From Nitrospirota bacterium (lineage in GTDB: Bacteria > Nitrospirota > Nitrospiria > JACQBZ01): a stretch of DNA of 6,159 bases. Positions 6,011 through 6,159 of the stretch are shown here, piece by piece (the first letter of the stretch is position 1; the number at the start of each line of letters is the position of its first letter). The notes below the pieces were generated by a model. It was not told the origin of the DNA. It made no database searches and was given only the letters and a program-made list of their open reading frames with translations. The stretch covers positions 1 through 6,159 of the forward strand of contig JACQHO010000127.1 of the NCBI GenBank assembly GCA_016198945.1. The letters run 5' to 3'. Made by a program: the position numbers and the translations under genes.

Positions 6011-6060
6011 GGGGACAGATTTAAAATCTGTCCCCACTATTTGATTTGAAATCTGTCCCC
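6011..6060. repeat. Palindrome copy 2 plus a half copy, upstream of the response regulator
   Basis: 6011-6035 is a perfect 25-bp palindrome with the same 12-base arms as 3727-3751 and A at the centre. After an 8-bp spacer, 6044-6060 repeats the right half (ATTTGAAATCTGTCCCC), whose centre G matches the 3727 copy rather than its immediate neighbour. The array lies about 40 bp before the start codon of the first gene of the pair, so it is in the probable leader or promoter region. No transposase is nearby. The surrounding 5983-6159 contains no gene I can support. Confidence 0.8.
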
Positions 6061-6159
6061 ACCTTTCGGAGCCTCCCCCTCTCGCTCGCTTTGCTCGCTG
6101 TATGGATTACCCAGGGTATCTACTGTCGCTATAAAAAACCGGCCTACAGCGTGAAATAA

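Noticed and set aside
6071..6100. GCTCGCT-rich stretch as a possible direct-repeat array or origin iteron
   Set aside because: There are only three or four short overlapping copies without regular spacing or associated replication genes.
6037..6159. A minus-strand frame open from the right edge to a TAG at 6037, ending SEQSERERGEAPKGGDRFQIK, possibly the tail of an upstream gene
   Set aside because: It has only 40 sense codons, its end is encoded by simple repeat and palindrome DNA, and the remaining residues show no recognisable domain. A real gene ending here cannot be excluded without sequence to the right.

Overview
The window carries six genes, all on the minus strand, so transcription runs from right to left. 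In transcription order they are: a stand-alone receiver (REC) response regulator, a REC-GGDEF-EAL cyclic-di-GMP protein, a CheW adaptor, a CheR methyltransferase with a C-terminal TPR domain, a second CheW with an N-terminal extension, and the first 302 residues of a membrane methyl-accepting chemotaxis protein (MCP) that runs off the left edge. Base composition, Shine-Dalgarno sites and the 4-base ATGA overlaps are those of a fairly GC-rich Gram-negative bacterium. The repeat types resemble what I remember from Nitrospirota, Methylomirabilota and deltaproteobacteria-like genomes, but the taxonomic guess is weak.

Region by region: 5970-6159 is non-coding, with a palindromic repeat and a strong Shine-Dalgarno site for the response regulator. 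5969-3813 holds the response regulator and the REC-GGDEF-EAL gene, 6 bp apart and in the same frame. 3813-3604 is filled by a MITE-like repeat with a 25-bp perfect palindrome at its core. 3603-906 holds cheW, cheR-TPR and cheW joined by two ATGA overlaps, then a 41-bp gap and the MCP, which fills the rest of the window.

The gene set (CheW, CheR-TPR, N-extended CheW, MCP, plus a REC-GGDEF protein next door) is that of a Wsp-like 'alternative cellular function' chemosensory pathway. In such pathways a receptor array drives a kinase whose receiver target makes or breaks c-di-GMP. CheA and CheB are not in the window and would be expected further left. The link to the c-di-GMP gene is an inference from proximity, because the MITE-like element separates the two blocks.

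The most unusual feature is how much repeat DNA sits in or against these genes. A 21-bp-period repeat array, present in both orientations, forms the linker of CheR. A 24-bp segment encoding PAPSKVEG interrupts the fold of one CheW without breaking frame. The MITE-like element abuts, and may supply, the stop codon of the c-di-GMP gene. One palindrome family occurs twice, plus a half copy. I saw no CRISPR array, rRNA, tRNA, transposase or phage gene.
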